DNA from: Salinisphaera sp. LB1
GTDB lineage: Bacteria; Pseudomonadota; Gammaproteobacteria; Nevskiales; Salinisphaeraceae
NCBI RefSeq assembly: GCF_003177035.1
Contig: NZ_CP029488.1
Span: forward strand, 2,666,001 to 2,730,000
Reading direction: 5' to 3'
Length of the DNA stretch: 64,000 nt
Position numbers and translations under genes: made by a program. The notes under the pieces are model-generated. The model did no database searches and was not told the origin of the DNA. It worked only from the letters and a program-made list of their open reading frames with translations. How positions within the stretch are numbered: the first letter of the stretch is position 1; each line of letters starts with the position of its first letter. Below are positions 48,090 through 57,755 of the stretch, piece by piece.

Positions 48090-49274
48090 ATGCCGAACAG
48101 AGTGCTTCAAGTGCTGGTGTTCGTGGCGCTGGCGACCGGTGGTTTTGCGATCGGCACGACCGAGTTCGGAACCATGAGCCTGCTGCCGCTGATCCAGCGC
48201 GCATTCACTGTGGACGAATCGACCGCCAGCCATATCATCAGTGCTTATGCGCTGGGTGTGGTGGTCGGGGCGCCGATCATCACCGTGCTGTCCGCCCGGA
48301 TTTCGCGCAAGCCGCTGCTCATCGGGCTGATGGCCGTGTTCGCCGTGGGCAACGGCCTGAGCGCGCTGGCGCCGAGTTATCACTGGCTGATCCTGTTTCG
48401 TTTTGTCAGCGGTCTGCCGCATGGCGCTTACTTCGGCCTGGCCTCGTTGATGGCGGCCTCCGTGGTCCGGCCGCATCGCCGGACCCAGGCGGTGGGCTAC
48501 GTCATGCTCGGGCTGACGCTGGCGACGATTCTCGGCGTGCCGGCGGCGACCTGGCTGGCGTCGCTGGCGGGTTGGCGTGCCGGTTACTGGACGGTAACCG
48601 CGATCGCCATCGCGGCCGGGGTGCTGATCGCCATCTTCGCGCCGTATCAGGGCGCGCACAGCGATGCGCACCCGCTGCGCGAGCTGACCGCGCTGGCCCG
48701 GCCCAATGTCTGGTTGACGCTGTCGATCGGCGGCATTGGTTTCGGCGGCGTGTTCGCGGTGTATACCTATCTGACGACCACGCTCACGCACGTCACCCAC
48801 ATGTCGAGCGCGCTCGCCCCGGTGGTGCTCGCCGTGTTCGGGGTGGGCATGACCATGGGCAACATGATCGTGCCGCGCTTTGCCGATCGGGCACAAATGC
48901 CCACGGCAGGCGCGATGCTGGTCTGGAGCCTGGTTGCGCTGCTGGCCTTCCCGCTGGCCAGCAATGACGGTATCGCAGTCACCATCGACGTGTTCTGCAT
49001 CGGCTTTGGCGTGTCGCTGGCGGCTATTCTGCAAACCCGGCTGATGGATGTGGCCGGTGATGCGCAGAATCTGGCGGCGGCGCTGAACCACGTGGCGTTC
49101 AACTTCGCCAACGCGCTCGGCCCGTTCCTGGCCGGGCTGGTCATCGCCTTCGGTTTCAGTGCCGAGATCGCCGGCTATGTCGGCGCCGGTCTGGCTGTCG
49201 CCGGCCTGGCCATGTGGGGGCTGACGTGGCATTACGATCATCGCGTCGGCCATGTGCCGAACGCGGTGTCGTAG
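48090..49274 (+). CDS. MFS transporter (AraJ/PbuE-type)
   Basis: 394 residues from ATG 48090 with about 12 membrane helices. The opening FVALATGGFAIGTTEFGTMSLLPLI and the motif FVSGLPHGAYFGLASLMA are characteristic of the AraJ/YdhP/PbuE sugar or purine efflux branch. The Arg/Lys-rich loop SARISRKPLLIG matches motif A. Substrate unknown. It stands alone; an upstream extension to 48030 is possible but unlikely. Confidence 0.87.
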   Translation: MPNRVLQVLVFVALATGGFAIGTTEFGTMSLLPLIQRAFTVDESTASHIISAYALGVVVGAPIITVLSARISRKPLLIGLMAVFAVGNGLSALAPSYHWLILFRFVSGLPHGAYFGLASLMAASVVRPHRRTQAVGYVMLGLTLATILGVPAATWLASLAGWRAGYWTVTAIAIAAGVLIAIFAPYQGAHSDAHPLRELTALARPNVWLTLSIGGIGFGGVFAVYTYLTTTLTHVTHMSSALAPVVLAVFGVGMTMGNMIVPRFADRAQMPTAGAMLVWSLVALLAFPLASNDGIAVTIDVFCIGFGVSLAAILQTRLMDVAGDAQNLAAALNHVAFNFANALGPFLAGLVIAFGFSAEIAGYVGAGLAVAGLAMWGLTWHYDHRVGHVPNAVS

Positions 49275-49474
49275 GTCGCGACTGCCGTCGTTTCAGTCGG
49301 CCCCGCGCCGGCGGACGCCTGGGCTGGCCGGTTCGGGCCGCAACGCCGGGTCGCGACAGGTGGCGATCGCTCCCGCAAGGCGGGCGGCAGACGTCGGCGA
49401 CCTCCTGCGCTACGCTGCGCCGTCCGGTAGCCGACGAATCGGCACGTCGCAGCGAACAGGGAGAGCCGCACGAC

Positions 49475-50350
49475 ATGAGCGAGATCATTTCCATCCAGAG
49501 CCATGTCGCCTATGGCTACGTCGGCAACCGGGCCGCCGTATTCCCGTTGCAGCGGCTCGGATGGGACGTCACGGCCGTGAACACGGTGCAGTTCTCGAAT
49601 CACACCGGCTACGGCCGTTTCACCGGCGAGGTGTTCTCGGCCGCGCACATTCGCGAGGTGGTCGATGGCATCGAGGCGCTGACAGGCTTTGCCGGTGTGC
49701 GGGCACTGCTGACCGGCTACATGGGTGATCAGGCCACCGGGGCGGCGGTGCTCGATGCGCTGGCGCGGCTGCGGGCCGCGCATCCGCAGGCGCTGTATTG
49801 CTGCGATCCGGTGATGGGCGATACGGGCCGCGGTTTTTTCGTGCGCGATGGCCTGCCGCAATGGATGCGCGATCACGCGCTGCCGGCGGCCGACATCGTC
49901 ACGCCCAACCAGTTTGAACTGGCCTGGCTGGCCGATCGCGACATCACCACCCGCGACGACGCGGTGACCGCGGCGGCGGCGCTGCGCAGGCGCGGGCCGA
50001 GGGTGGTGCTGGTCACGTCGCTGGTGGTCGACGACAGTCAGGCCGACCGCATCGCCATGCTGGTGGACACGGCCGACGGCAGTTGGCGGGTTTCCACACC
50101 GCTGATCCACTTCGATCCCCCGCCCAACGGCGCCGGCGACTTCACCGCCGCCGTGTTTCTGGCGGGCTGTCTCGAGCTGGGGCTGGGCGGCGACGGCCCG
50201 GCCCGCGCTCTGGCTCGCACGGCGGCGGCCGTGCGTATCCTGTTCGAGGCCACCCAGGCAGCCGGTGGTCGCGAACTGGCGCTGATCTCGGCCCAGAACG
50301 AGATCGCGGCGGCCTCCGGCGATACGGTAGCGATCGAGCGGCTGCGCTGA
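49475..50350 (+). CDS. pdxY: Pyridoxal kinase
   Basis: Phosphorylates pyridoxal to PLP in the vitamin B6 salvage pathway. 291 residues from ATG 49475 (AGGGAGAG upstream). PdxY/PdxK motifs present are [62 protein letters not shown] and the anion hole [17 protein letters not shown] with the catalytic Asp. Long open frames upstream (from 49214) are not pdxY-like. It ends two bases from the convergent murI stop. Confidence 0.93.
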   Translation: MSEIISIQSHVAYGYVGNRAAVFPLQRLGWDVTAVNTVQFSNHTGYGRFTGEVFSAAHIREVVDGIEALTGFAGVRALLTGYMGDQATGAAVLDALARLRAAHPQALYCCDPVMGDTGRGFFVRDGLPQWMRDHALPAADIVTPNQFELAWLADRDITTRDDAVTAAAALRRRGPRVVLVTSLVVDDSQADRIAMLVDTADGSWRVSTPLIHFDPPPNGAGDFTAAVFLAGCLELGLGGDGPARALARTAAAVRILFEATQAAGGRELALISAQNEIAAASGDTVAIERLR

Positions 50351-50352
50351 GG

Positions 50353-51165
50353 TTACAACGCGCTTGCCGGCGCGAGTCCGAAGCGCGCCAGGCCGGGGAT
50401 CAGCGCGGTGCAGGCGGCGGCGTCGCCCGTCGTCACCGTCACGCCGGCGGGTGCATGCGCCGGCCAGTCCTGATGCGTGAGCAGCGCAGCACAGCGCCGG
50501 GCAATGCCTTCGGCGCCGTCGACGAATTGCATCGCGGCGGGCGCTGCGCGCCGCAGCGCATCCCCGGCCAGGGGGAAATGCGTACAGGCGAGCACGACGG
50601 TGTCGATGGCGTCGCCGCCCGGTTGAGCGAGTAGGCCGGCTAGCGCGTGGCGTGGCGCCTCGGGGTCGGCGGCCATCTCGTCGCGCAGCATCGATTCCAC
50701 GTAGTCGACCAGGGCCGGGGCGCCGTGGCGCAACACGCGGCAGTCGCCGGCAAAGCGTTGCGCCAGATCGTCGACGTAGGCCTGGCGTACGGTGGCGCGC
50801 GTGCCGAGCACGCCGATCACGCGGCTGGATGAGCGTTCGGCGGCCGGCTTGATGGCCGGCACCGTGCCCACCACCGGGGTCGCGAGCACGTCGCGGACCG
50901 CGGCCAGCGCGATGGTGGAAGCCGTATTACAGGCGATCACCACAAGACAGGGGCGATAGCGCTCCACCAGCCGGCCGAGCAGGGCCGGAACGCGGGCGGT
51001 GAGTTCGGCCTCGTCGCGTTGGCCGTAGGGGTAGCCGGCGCTGTCCATGGCATACACCAGCGGCGCCCGCGGCAGCCGGGCCCGAACCGCGGCGAGCACC
51101 GACAGGCCGCCCACACCGGAGTCGAAGATCAGGATCGGGGCATGGGCGAAAATGCGACCGGACAC
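50353..51165 (-). CDS. murI: Glutamate racemase
   Basis: Supplies D-glutamate for peptidoglycan. The two catalytic Cys motifs are seen, VIACNTASTIA and VLACTHFPLAG, with the N-terminal ILIFDSGVGGLSVL and YPYGQRDE. No ATG lies near the family N-terminus. GTG 51165 gives 270 residues, the usual length; the frame stays open to 51258 and other GTG/TTG starts are possible. It is convergent with pdxY and divergent from the GGDEF gene. Confidence 0.88.
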   Translation of the reverse strand: MSGRIFAHAPILIFDSGVGGLSVLAAVRARLPRAPLVYAMDSAGYPYGQRDEAELTARVPALLGRLVERYRPCLVVIACNTASTIALAAVRDVLATPVVGTVPAIKPAAERSSSRVIGVLGTRATVRQAYVDDLAQRFAGDCRVLRHGAPALVDYVESMLRDEMAADPEAPRHALAGLLAQPGGDAIDTVVLACTHFPLAGDALRRAAPAAMQFVDGAEGIARRCAALLTHQDWPAHAPAGVTVTTGDAAACTALIPGLARFGLAPASAL

Positions 51166-51341
51166 GATGGGGACGACGGTATGCAGAAAAACCAAGGGTG
51201 GTATTGTCGCGGCCGAGGGCCGGTTTCGCCACCGCCCGGGCGATGGCGATACCCGCACACATCGGCCCGGCCAGCGAAGCCGGGCCCGCGGTTCGGCGCG
51301 AACCGAACCGTTTACTGGTTTGCCACAACCCGAAAACCATA

Positions 51342-52535
51342 ATGTCGAACGATGATCGCCACGCGGAGGAGACCGAATCGGAGCGCCGCGCGCGGCATCA
51401 GCGCGTTCGGCTGCAGAGGCTCGGGTTGTCCTGTCTGTCTTATGCGCTGCAGATCGCGCTGGCTGCGGTGCTCAGTCTGCTGGGCGCGGTTTCGCCGCAG
51501 TTCGTGGCCGGCTATGCCATCGCTCAGTGCGTGATCGTGGTGACGTTCTACGTGGCGTTTCGCACCGGCCTGAACCTGCGCTCGCGCGAACCGAATCTGA
51601 CACTGCCCCAGGTGTTGATACCTGCATTACCCGGCCTCGTCCTTCTCTACCAGCTCAATTCGGCCGAGGCGCAGGCGGCCCTGGTGCTGACGACGGTCGT
51701 GCCTCTGCTTTACGGCACACTCGATCTGAGCATGGGCCGATTCATCGTCGCGGCCGTGGTTTACTCGACCGGTTATCTCGTGGTGCTGTTCTGCCACGGT
51801 CTGTTGCACACGGAAGACGGCTTGTTCTTCCATAACTGGATGTTGCTGGCCTCGCTGGTCATCGTCATGCCGCAGATCGTGCTTCTGAGCGCGCTCATCA
51901 ACCGGATGCGCCGAACCCTGCGCGAACGCAACCATGAGATCCGCGAAGCCATGGCCCGGATTTCGGTCATGGCCGTACGCGATCACCTGACCGGGTTGTA
52001 CAACCGTCGCTGGCTCATGGAAGTGCTTGAGCGCGAGCGTGTTCGTTGCCAACGCGCGCCCTATGTATTCTGCGTCGGCGTGATCGACATCGACCACTTC
52101 AAGCGCATCAACGATACACACGGCCACGCCGTGGGCGACGAAGTACTCAAGCGGCTCGGCCGGAACATGGTCGAAGAGGTGCGTGAGATCGACAGCTTCG
52201 GCCGGTTCGGAGGCGAGGAGTTTCTGTGGATCGTCCCGGGCACCGATCTTGAGTGTGCGCTGAAGGCGGCGGAACGATTGCGCCGGCGCGCTGCCGAGCT
52301 GGTGTTCACCGGCGAGGGCGGGACGCAGTTCTCGGTCACGCTCTCGATCGGGCTGGCGCAGAACGACAGCGAACGACGTCTGCCGAACGACACCTTGTTG
52401 CGCTCGGCCGACGAAGCGCTATACGACGCCAAGGAAGGCGGCCGTAATCGTATCGTGGCGGCGCCGCGCGACGCGCCGGTGCACCCGGTCACGCGTCCGC
52501 GGATACGCGAGCGCCGGGGCGAGGGTCAAAATTAA
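51342..52535 (+). CDS. Membrane-bound GGDEF diguanylate cyclase
   Basis: 397 residues from ATG 51342. About six N-terminal membrane helices (35-205), a short coiled linker (RMRRTLRERNHEIREAMARI) and a GGDEF domain (about 225-385). The active-site loop is GGEEF, preceded five residues earlier by REID, an intact RxxD inhibitory site. DHLTGLYNRRWL and DIDHFKRINDTHGH are also canonical. It should make c-di-GMP and be feedback-inhibited. It ends tail-to-tail with the ydiJ-like gene, sharing TTAA. Confidence 0.92.
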   Translation: MSNDDRHAEETESERRARHQRVRLQRLGLSCLSYALQIALAAVLSLLGAVSPQFVAGYAIAQCVIVVTFYVAFRTGLNLRSREPNLTLPQVLIPALPGLVLLYQLNSAEAQAALVLTTVVPLLYGTLDLSMGRFIVAAVVYSTGYLVVLFCHGLLHTEDGLFFHNWMLLASLVIVMPQIVLLSALINRMRRTLRERNHEIREAMARISVMAVRDHLTGLYNRRWLMEVLERERVRCQRAPYVFCVGVIDIDHFKRINDTHGHAVGDEVLKRLGRNMVEEVREIDSFGRFGGEEFLWIVPGTDLECALKAAERLRRRAAELVFTGEGGTQFSVTLSIGLAQNDSERRLPNDTLLRSADEALYDAKEGGRNRIVAAPRDAPVHPVTRPRIRERRGEGQN

Positions 52536-55531
52536 TCGATCTCTGCCAGCAGGGCCTGCGCCGGGTGCCGGGCGGTTTCTCCCTTGAGACGCGCGATCTG
52601 GCTGCGACAGCTGTAGCCGGGCACCAGGGGTTGCGCCGCGCCGCGAGATAGCGCGCCCGTCCAGGACAGCTCGAAGACGGTTTGCGATGTCTGGCGATGG
52701 CGCGCTTCGTGGCCGTAGGCGCCGCTCATGCCGCAGCAGCCGACGTTGCCGGTTTCCAGCGATAGCCCGAAGTAGGCGAAGGCATCACGCCAGGCACGGG
52801 TGCTCCCCGAGGACGCTGTCTGGGCCGTGCAATGGTTGAGCAGGCGATAGCCCGGTGACGATCCGGCCGTTGGCGCTGGCGCGCGTGTAGCGAGCGCCGA
52901 GGCCAGCCATTGCTCGAACAGTTGTACCGGCAGTGCGCGGCCGATCGCTTGCTGATAATCGGTTGCGAGCGCCAGCGTCACGCTCGGCTCGATGCCGACC
53001 AGAGGCCGCCGGTGGGCCGCGAGCGCGTCGATCCGGCGGGCGTGGCGGCGCGCCACGCGCTCGAACTCCGGCAGGAAGCCCTTCACGTGCAGCGGCTTGC
53101 CGCTGGCCGAGAACGGCGCGACTTGGGGCCGGTAGCCGAGGGCCGCGATCAACTCGATCACCGCGATCGCGACCGGGGCGTCGAAGAAGCTGGTGAACGC
53201 ATCCTGGATCACGAATACGCTGCGCGCGCGCTCGGCGTCGCTCATCAGCGCCCAACCGTCGGCGCTGTAACGATAGCCGGGATGTCGCTTCAGCCAGTCA
53301 GCAAGACCCGGCCGGCTCAGCGGCGGTGGATCGACCAGGCCCAGCTTGGCGGCGAGAAGCCGCCGCAGCGCGGGTACGCGCAGCGCCGCATTGGCGAGCC
53401 CGGGCAGGTGGCTGGCGAGCGCGGCGCCGGTCTCCAGCCCGGCCAGGGCATAGTCGGCCGGCGGACGCGCATAGCGGCCGTGGTACAGCGCCAGGAACTC
53501 GCTCTTGAACGTCGGCACGTCGACCCGGATCGGGCACTGGGTGGCACAGGCGCGGCACGACAGACAGCCGTCCATGGCCTGCCACACCTGGTGCGAGAAA
53601 TCGGCCTCGGGATCGGCCGGCCCGGCCGCGAGGTCACGCAAGGTGCGCCAGGCCAGCGGCGATTCGGCCGGGGCGAGATCGCCGGTACCGGTGCCGGCCT
53701 CGGCGAGCTGGCGCAGCCATTCGCGCATGGCGCCGGCGCGCCCCTTGGGCGAATGCAGCCGGTCGCGCGTGGCGCGGTACGACGGGCACATGATGTGGGT
53801 CGGGTCGTAATCGAAGCAGGCGCCGTTGCCGCTGCATTGCATCGCACCCGGGAATGCGGCGCGCTCGTCGGCCGGGATCCGGCGATCGAAGGTGCCGCGG
53901 GTCGGCGCGTCCATGGCCGCCAGCGGGACGCGCTCCGGTTCCAGGGCCACGATCTTGCCGGGGTTGAGCTGGTTGCGCGGATCGAAGGCACGCTTGATAT
54001 CGGCGAGTGCGGCGTAGAGCTGTTCGCCGAAGAAGGGCTTGTTGTATTCCGAGCGAAAGCCCTTGCCGTGCTCGTTCCACAGCAGGCCGCCATAGGATTC
54101 GGCCAGCTTCGCCACGCGGGTCGTGATCTCGCGCATGATGCGCTCGTCGTCCGGATCGGTGAGATCCAGCGCCGGGCGCACATGCAGGCAGCCCACGTCG
54201 ATATGCCCGAACATGCCGTAGGACACGCCGTACTCGTCGAGAATGGCCCGGAAATCGATGACGTAGTCGGCCAGCACGCGCGGGTCGACTACCGTGTCCT
54301 CGACGAACGGCAATGGCTTGCGCGCGCCGGGCGCCGACCCGAGCAGGCCGACACCGCCCTTGCGCAGATCCCAGAGCGCGGCCCGGGCCGCCGCGCTCTC
54401 GGCGCGATAATGGCCGGTCGCGCCGCTATCGCCGGCTTCGAGTGCCACGTCCAGCCGTGCCGCCCCTTCGGGCAGGCCATCGCGGCCGGCGAACTCGACC
54501 AGGTTCACCGCGCCCGGCGTGGAGCCGTCATCGTTCTCGATAGAGTCGCGCACCCGTTCGTAGATCGGGTTGTCGCGCGCCAGGTTCATCACCGTTTCGT
54601 CGACCGATTCGATGGCGCTCGGGTCGTATGCCACCAGCGATTCGGCATCGCGCAGGGCGGCATCGAAGCTGGCATAGCGCAGCGCATAGAGCACGGTCGT
54701 ATTCGGGATCGGCGTGAGCTTGAGCGTCAATTCACTGACCAGCGCCAGCGTGCCCTCCGAGCCGCCGATCAGCTTGTTGAGATGACAGCGACCGGCCGCG
54801 TCGACCGCCTGTGCCAGGTTGTAGCCCGACAGATAACGCGACAGATCGGGGAACACACGGGCGATCTCGCCGCGATTGGCGTCGATGATCGATGTCACGC
54901 GTTGGTTGATGGCCGCGATGCGCTCGTCGGGATCGTCAGCGCCGCGCCGCGAGTCAATTACGTGGGCCGCGCCATCGGTGAGCACCACGCGGGTGGCCAG
55001 TACGTGATCGCTGGTCTTGCCGTAGATGCGCGAGCCCTTGCCGCAGCCGTCGGTGTTGGCCATGCCGCCGAGCGTCGCGCGCGACGATGGTGCCACGTTG
55101 GGCGCGAAGAACAGCTCGTGTTCGGCAAGCGCGGCATTGAGCTGGTCCAGCACCACGCCCGGCTGCACGACCGCTTCGCGGGCTTCGGGGTCGATCGACA
55201 GGATGCGATTCATGTGCCGTGAGCAGTCGAGCACGAAGCCCGCCGTCAGCGAACAGCCGATGGTGCTGGTGCCGCCGCCGCGCGGCGCGAGATGAACGCC
55301 GTGAAAATCCGGCTCGGCGAGCAGGGCGGCTACGCGCTCGATATCGGCTTCATCGCGCGGAAAAAACACCCCGGCCGGCAGCTGCTGGAAAGCGCTGTTA
55401 TCGGTGGCCAGCGTGACGCGCGTCGCGTAGCGCGTATCGATATCGCCGGCAAAGCCGCTGGCGGCCAGCCGGTCGACGAATGCGCGCTGCCGCGGGTCGA
55501 GTGTGTTGTCGGGCGAGAGCGTGGGCAGCAT
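52532..55531 (-). CDS. ydiJ: FAD-linked oxidase with Fe-S domains (YdiJ-type D-2-hydroxyglutarate dehydrogenase)
   Basis: 999 residues. The N-terminal FAD-binding domain (FFPRDEADIERVAALL, LAPRGGGTSTIGCSL, NVAPSSRATLGGMANTDGCGKGS) is followed by an FAD-oxidase C domain (YGMFGHIDVGCLHVRPALDL, LWNEHGKGFRSEYNKPFFG). Cys clusters come next: MQCSGNGACFDYDP with HIMCPSYR, then the 4Fe-4S motif CLSCRACATQCPIRVD. A CCG-type end (VGCCGMSGAYG) closes it. This order and length match E. coli YdiJ, which oxidises D-2-hydroxyglutarate; D-lactate is an alternative substrate. Confidence 0.9.
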   Translation of the reverse strand: MLPTLSPDNTLDPRQRAFVDRLAASGFAGDIDTRYATRVTLATDNSAFQQLPAGVFFPRDEADIERVAALLAEPDFHGVHLAPRGGGTSTIGCSLTAGFVLDCSRHMNRILSIDPEAREAVVQPGVVLDQLNAALAEHELFFAPNVAPSSRATLGGMANTDGCGKGSRIYGKTSDHVLATRVVLTDGAAHVIDSRRGADDPDERIAAINQRVTSIIDANRGEIARVFPDLSRYLSGYNLAQAVDAAGRCHLNKLIGGSEGTLALVSELTLKLTPIPNTTVLYALRYASFDAALRDAESLVAYDPSAIESVDETVMNLARDNPIYERVRDSIENDDGSTPGAVNLVEFAGRDGLPEGAARLDVALEAGDSGATGHYRAESAAARAALWDLRKGGVGLLGSAPGARKPLPFVEDTVVDPRVLADYVIDFRAILDEYGVSYGMFGHIDVGCLHVRPALDLTDPDDERIMREITTRVAKLAESYGGLLWNEHGKGFRSEYNKPFFGEQLYAALADIKRAFDPRNQLNPGKIVALEPERVPLAAMDAPTRGTFDRRIPADERAAFPGAMQCSGNGACFDYDPTHIMCPSYRATRDRLHSPKGRAGAMREWLRQLAEAGTGTGDLAPAESPLAWRTLRDLAAGPADPEADFSHQVWQAMDGCLSCRACATQCPIRVDVPTFKSEFLALYHGRYARPPADYALAGLETGAALASHLPGLANAALRVPALRRLLAAKLGLVDPPPLSRPGLADWLKRHPGYRYSADGWALMSDAERARSVFVIQDAFTSFFDAPVAIAVIELIAALGYRPQVAPFSASGKPLHVKGFLPEFERVARRHARRIDALAAHRRPLVGIEPSVTLALATDYQQAIGRALPVQLFEQWLASALATRAPAPTAGSSPGYRLLNHCTAQTASSGSTRAWRDAFAYFGLSLETGNVGCCGMSGAYGHEARHRQTSQTVFELSWTGALSRGAAQPLVPGYSCRSQIARLKGETARHPAQALLAEID

Positions 55532-55605
55532 TGGGGCAGGAACGGCGGATATCCTGTGCGGCAGGATAAACCCGATGGCCCGTGCCCATCAGCTGCCGCG
55601 GGCGA

Positions 55606-56529
55606 TCACGCGATTGCGGCCGGCAACCGATAGCGCCGGTCGGCCTTGCCGGCCTTGACCACCTGGCCGGGCACGTCATGACCGATCAGGCTGGGCAGGG
55701 TCTCGCTGACCGCGATCAGGCCGTCCAGATCCACGCCGGTGTCGACGCCCATGCAGGCGAACATATGCACCAGATCCTCGGTGCAGATGTTGCCGGAAGC
55801 ACCCGGCGCATAGGGGCAGCCGCCGAGGCCGCCGAGGGCGGCATCGAAGCGCGCTATGCCCACTTGCCAGGCGGCCAGTGCGTTCGCCAGGCCCATGCCG
55901 CGCGTATTGTGCGGATGCAGGGTGAGATCGAGTCCCGGATAACGCGTGCGCACGGCTTCGCACAGGGCAGCGACCTGCAGCGGATTGGCTACGCCGGTGG
56001 TATCGCACAGCGTGACCCCGGCGATGCCCAGATCCGCGATGCGCGCGACGATCTCCATCACGCGGTCGGCCGGCACGCGGCCTTCGAACGGGCAGCCGAA
56101 GGCGGTGGAGATGGACGCGTTCAGGCGCACATCCGCCCCTTCGGCGGCCACAACCATGTCGGCAAAGCGTGCCAGCGATTCGTCGGCGGTCATGCGCAGA
56201 TTGGCGCGGCCATGGCTGTCTGAGGCCGACATCACGAAATTGAGCTCATCGGTGCCGACCGAAAGTGCGCGTTCGACGCCTTTGACGTTCGGGATGAGGG
56301 CCACATAGTCGATGTCGGGCGCCCGATGGATGCCGCGCATCACCTCGGCGGCATCCGCCAGATTGGGGATCGCCTTCGGCGAGGTGAAAGAAGTCGCCTC
56401 GATCTTGGCCAGCCCGGTGGCCGACAGCCGGTCGATGAAGGCGATCTTGTCGGCGGTCTCGATCCAGCGCGGCTCGATCTGGAAGCCGTCGCGGGCGGCG
56501 ACATCGTTGATGAATACGCGATGGCTCAT
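55606..56529 (-). CDS. Hydroxymethylglutaryl-CoA lyase family protein
   Basis: Cleaves HMG-CoA (or a related 3-hydroxyacyl-CoA) to acetoacetate and acetyl-CoA. 307 residues, TIM-barrel HMGL family. Active-site elements are NDVAARDGFQIEPR (Arg-Asp), HPHNTRGMGLAN (metal His pair) and the flexible loop GLGGCPYAPGASGN with the catalytic Cys. ATG overlaps the stop of the preceding CoA-transferase (ATGA), so the two form an operon. Whether the substrate is HMG-CoA or citramalyl-CoA-like is open. Confidence 0.88.
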   Translation of the reverse strand: MSHRVFINDVAARDGFQIEPRWIETADKIAFIDRLSATGLAKIEATSFTSPKAIPNLADAAEVMRGIHRAPDIDYVALIPNVKGVERALSVGTDELNFVMSASDSHGRANLRMTADESLARFADMVVAAEGADVRLNASISTAFGCPFEGRVPADRVMEIVARIADLGIAGVTLCDTTGVANPLQVAALCEAVRTRYPGLDLTLHPHNTRGMGLANALAAWQVGIARFDAALGGLGGCPYAPGASGNICTEDLVHMFACMGVDTGVDLDGLIAVSETLPSLIGHDVPGQVVKAGKADRRYRLPAAIA

Positions 56530-57755
56530 TGCGCATGCTCCGAGTCGTAAAGAACGCCGCGCTCGTACAGCGCATCCTGGGTTTCACGGTCGATGCCCAG
56601 CTCGTCCATTACCGCGCGGGTATGCGCGCCCAGCGCCGGCCCGCCGCCGTCGATGCGCCCCGGCGTGCGCGACAGCCGCGGCATCACCGCCGGCACCTTG
56701 AGCTCGTGGCCCGCGTCGGTGGTGATGGTCTCGATCATGCGCCGGGCGGCGTAGTGCTCGTCGGCCACGATATCGGCGGCCGTGTAGGGGTGGCCGGCCG
56801 GCACGCGGGCGGCTTCCAGGGTTTCCAGCACGTCGTCGCGCGAGCGTGTCCGGCTCCATTCGGCGATCGCGCCGTCGATCCGTTCGGCCTGTTGCGAACG
56901 GCCGTCGTTGTGGGCCAGGTCCGGATCCTCGGCGAGGTCCTCGCGGCCGATGGCGGTCATCAGACGCTTGAAGATCGAGTCGCCGTTGCCGGCAATCAGC
57001 ACTTCCGAGCCGTCCGCGCAGGGATAGGCGTTCGACGGCGTGATGCCGGGCAGGGCGCTGCCGCTGGGTTCGCGCACGATCCCGGCGGCGTCGTATTCCG
57101 GAATCAGCGATTCCATCATCGCGAACACCGATTCATACAGCGCGACATCGATGTACTGACCCTGGCCGGAGCGCGCGCGCTCGTGCAGTGCCAGCAGCGC
57201 GCCGATCACGCCGTACAGCGCGGCCAGCGAATCGCCGATCGATATGCCCACGCGCACCGACGACTCGCCCGGATGGCCCGACAGATAACGCAGCCCGCCC
57301 ATGGCCTCGCCGATCACGCCGAAGCCGGGCCGGTCGCGGTAGGGCCCGGTCTGGCCGTAGCCGGAGATACGAACCATGATCAGGCCGGGATTGATCGCCG
57401 CGAGGTCTTCCCAGCCCAGCCCCCATTTCTCCAGCCGCCCGGGCGAGAAATTCTCGATCACTACATCGGCCTCGGCGACCAGTTTCTTCACGATCGCCTG
57501 GCCTTCTGCCGATTTCAGGTCGAGCGAGACCGAGCGCTTGTTGCGCGTCTGGACATGCCACCACAGCGACGTGCCATCGCGCATCACCCGCCAGCGCCGC
57601 AGCGGATCACCCGTGCCGGGCGGCTCGATCTTGATCACGTCAGCGCCGAATTCGCCGAACAGCTTGGCCGCGAACGGCCCGGCAATGAGCTGGCCGAGCT
57701 CAAGCACCTTGATACCGGACAGGGCCTGGGGCGAAGCGGTAGCGGGTTCGGTCAT
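56526..57755 (-). CDS. CaiB/BaiF family (class III) CoA-transferase
   Basis: 409 residues from ATG 57755. Family features are VLELGQLIAGPFAAKLFGEFGADVIKIEPP, TRNKRSVSLDLKS, DVVIENFSPGRLEKWGLG and SGYGQTGPYRDRPGFG, with the candidate catalytic Asp in VGISIGDSLAALYGVIGALLAL. It moves CoA between a donor thioester and a dicarboxylate acceptor. Coupled to the HMG-CoA lyase gene, it could be a succinyl-CoA:HMG/glutarate-type transferase; this is inferred from the pairing. Confidence 0.88.
   Translation of the reverse strand: MTEPATASPQALSGIKVLELGQLIAGPFAAKLFGEFGADVIKIEPPGTGDPLRRWRVMRDGTSLWWHVQTRNKRSVSLDLKSAEGQAIVKKLVAEADVVIENFSPGRLEKWGLGWEDLAAINPGLIMVRISGYGQTGPYRDRPGFGVIGEAMGGLRYLSGHPGESSVRVGISIGDSLAALYGVIGALLALHERARSGQGQYIDVALYESVFAMMESLIPEYDAAGIVREPSGSALPGITPSNAYPCADGSEVLIAGNGDSIFKRLMTAIGREDLAEDPDLAHNDGRSQQAERIDGAIAEWSRTRSRDDVLETLEAARVPAGHPYTAADIVADEHYAARRMIETITTDAGHELKVPAVMPRLSRTPGRIDGGGPALGAHTRAVMDELGIDRETQDALYERGVLYDSEHAQ

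Noticed and set aside
52910-55222. A 770-codon plus-strand frame opposite the ydiJ-like gene
   Set aside because: Shadow of a well-supported gene with flavin and Fe-S motifs on the other strand.
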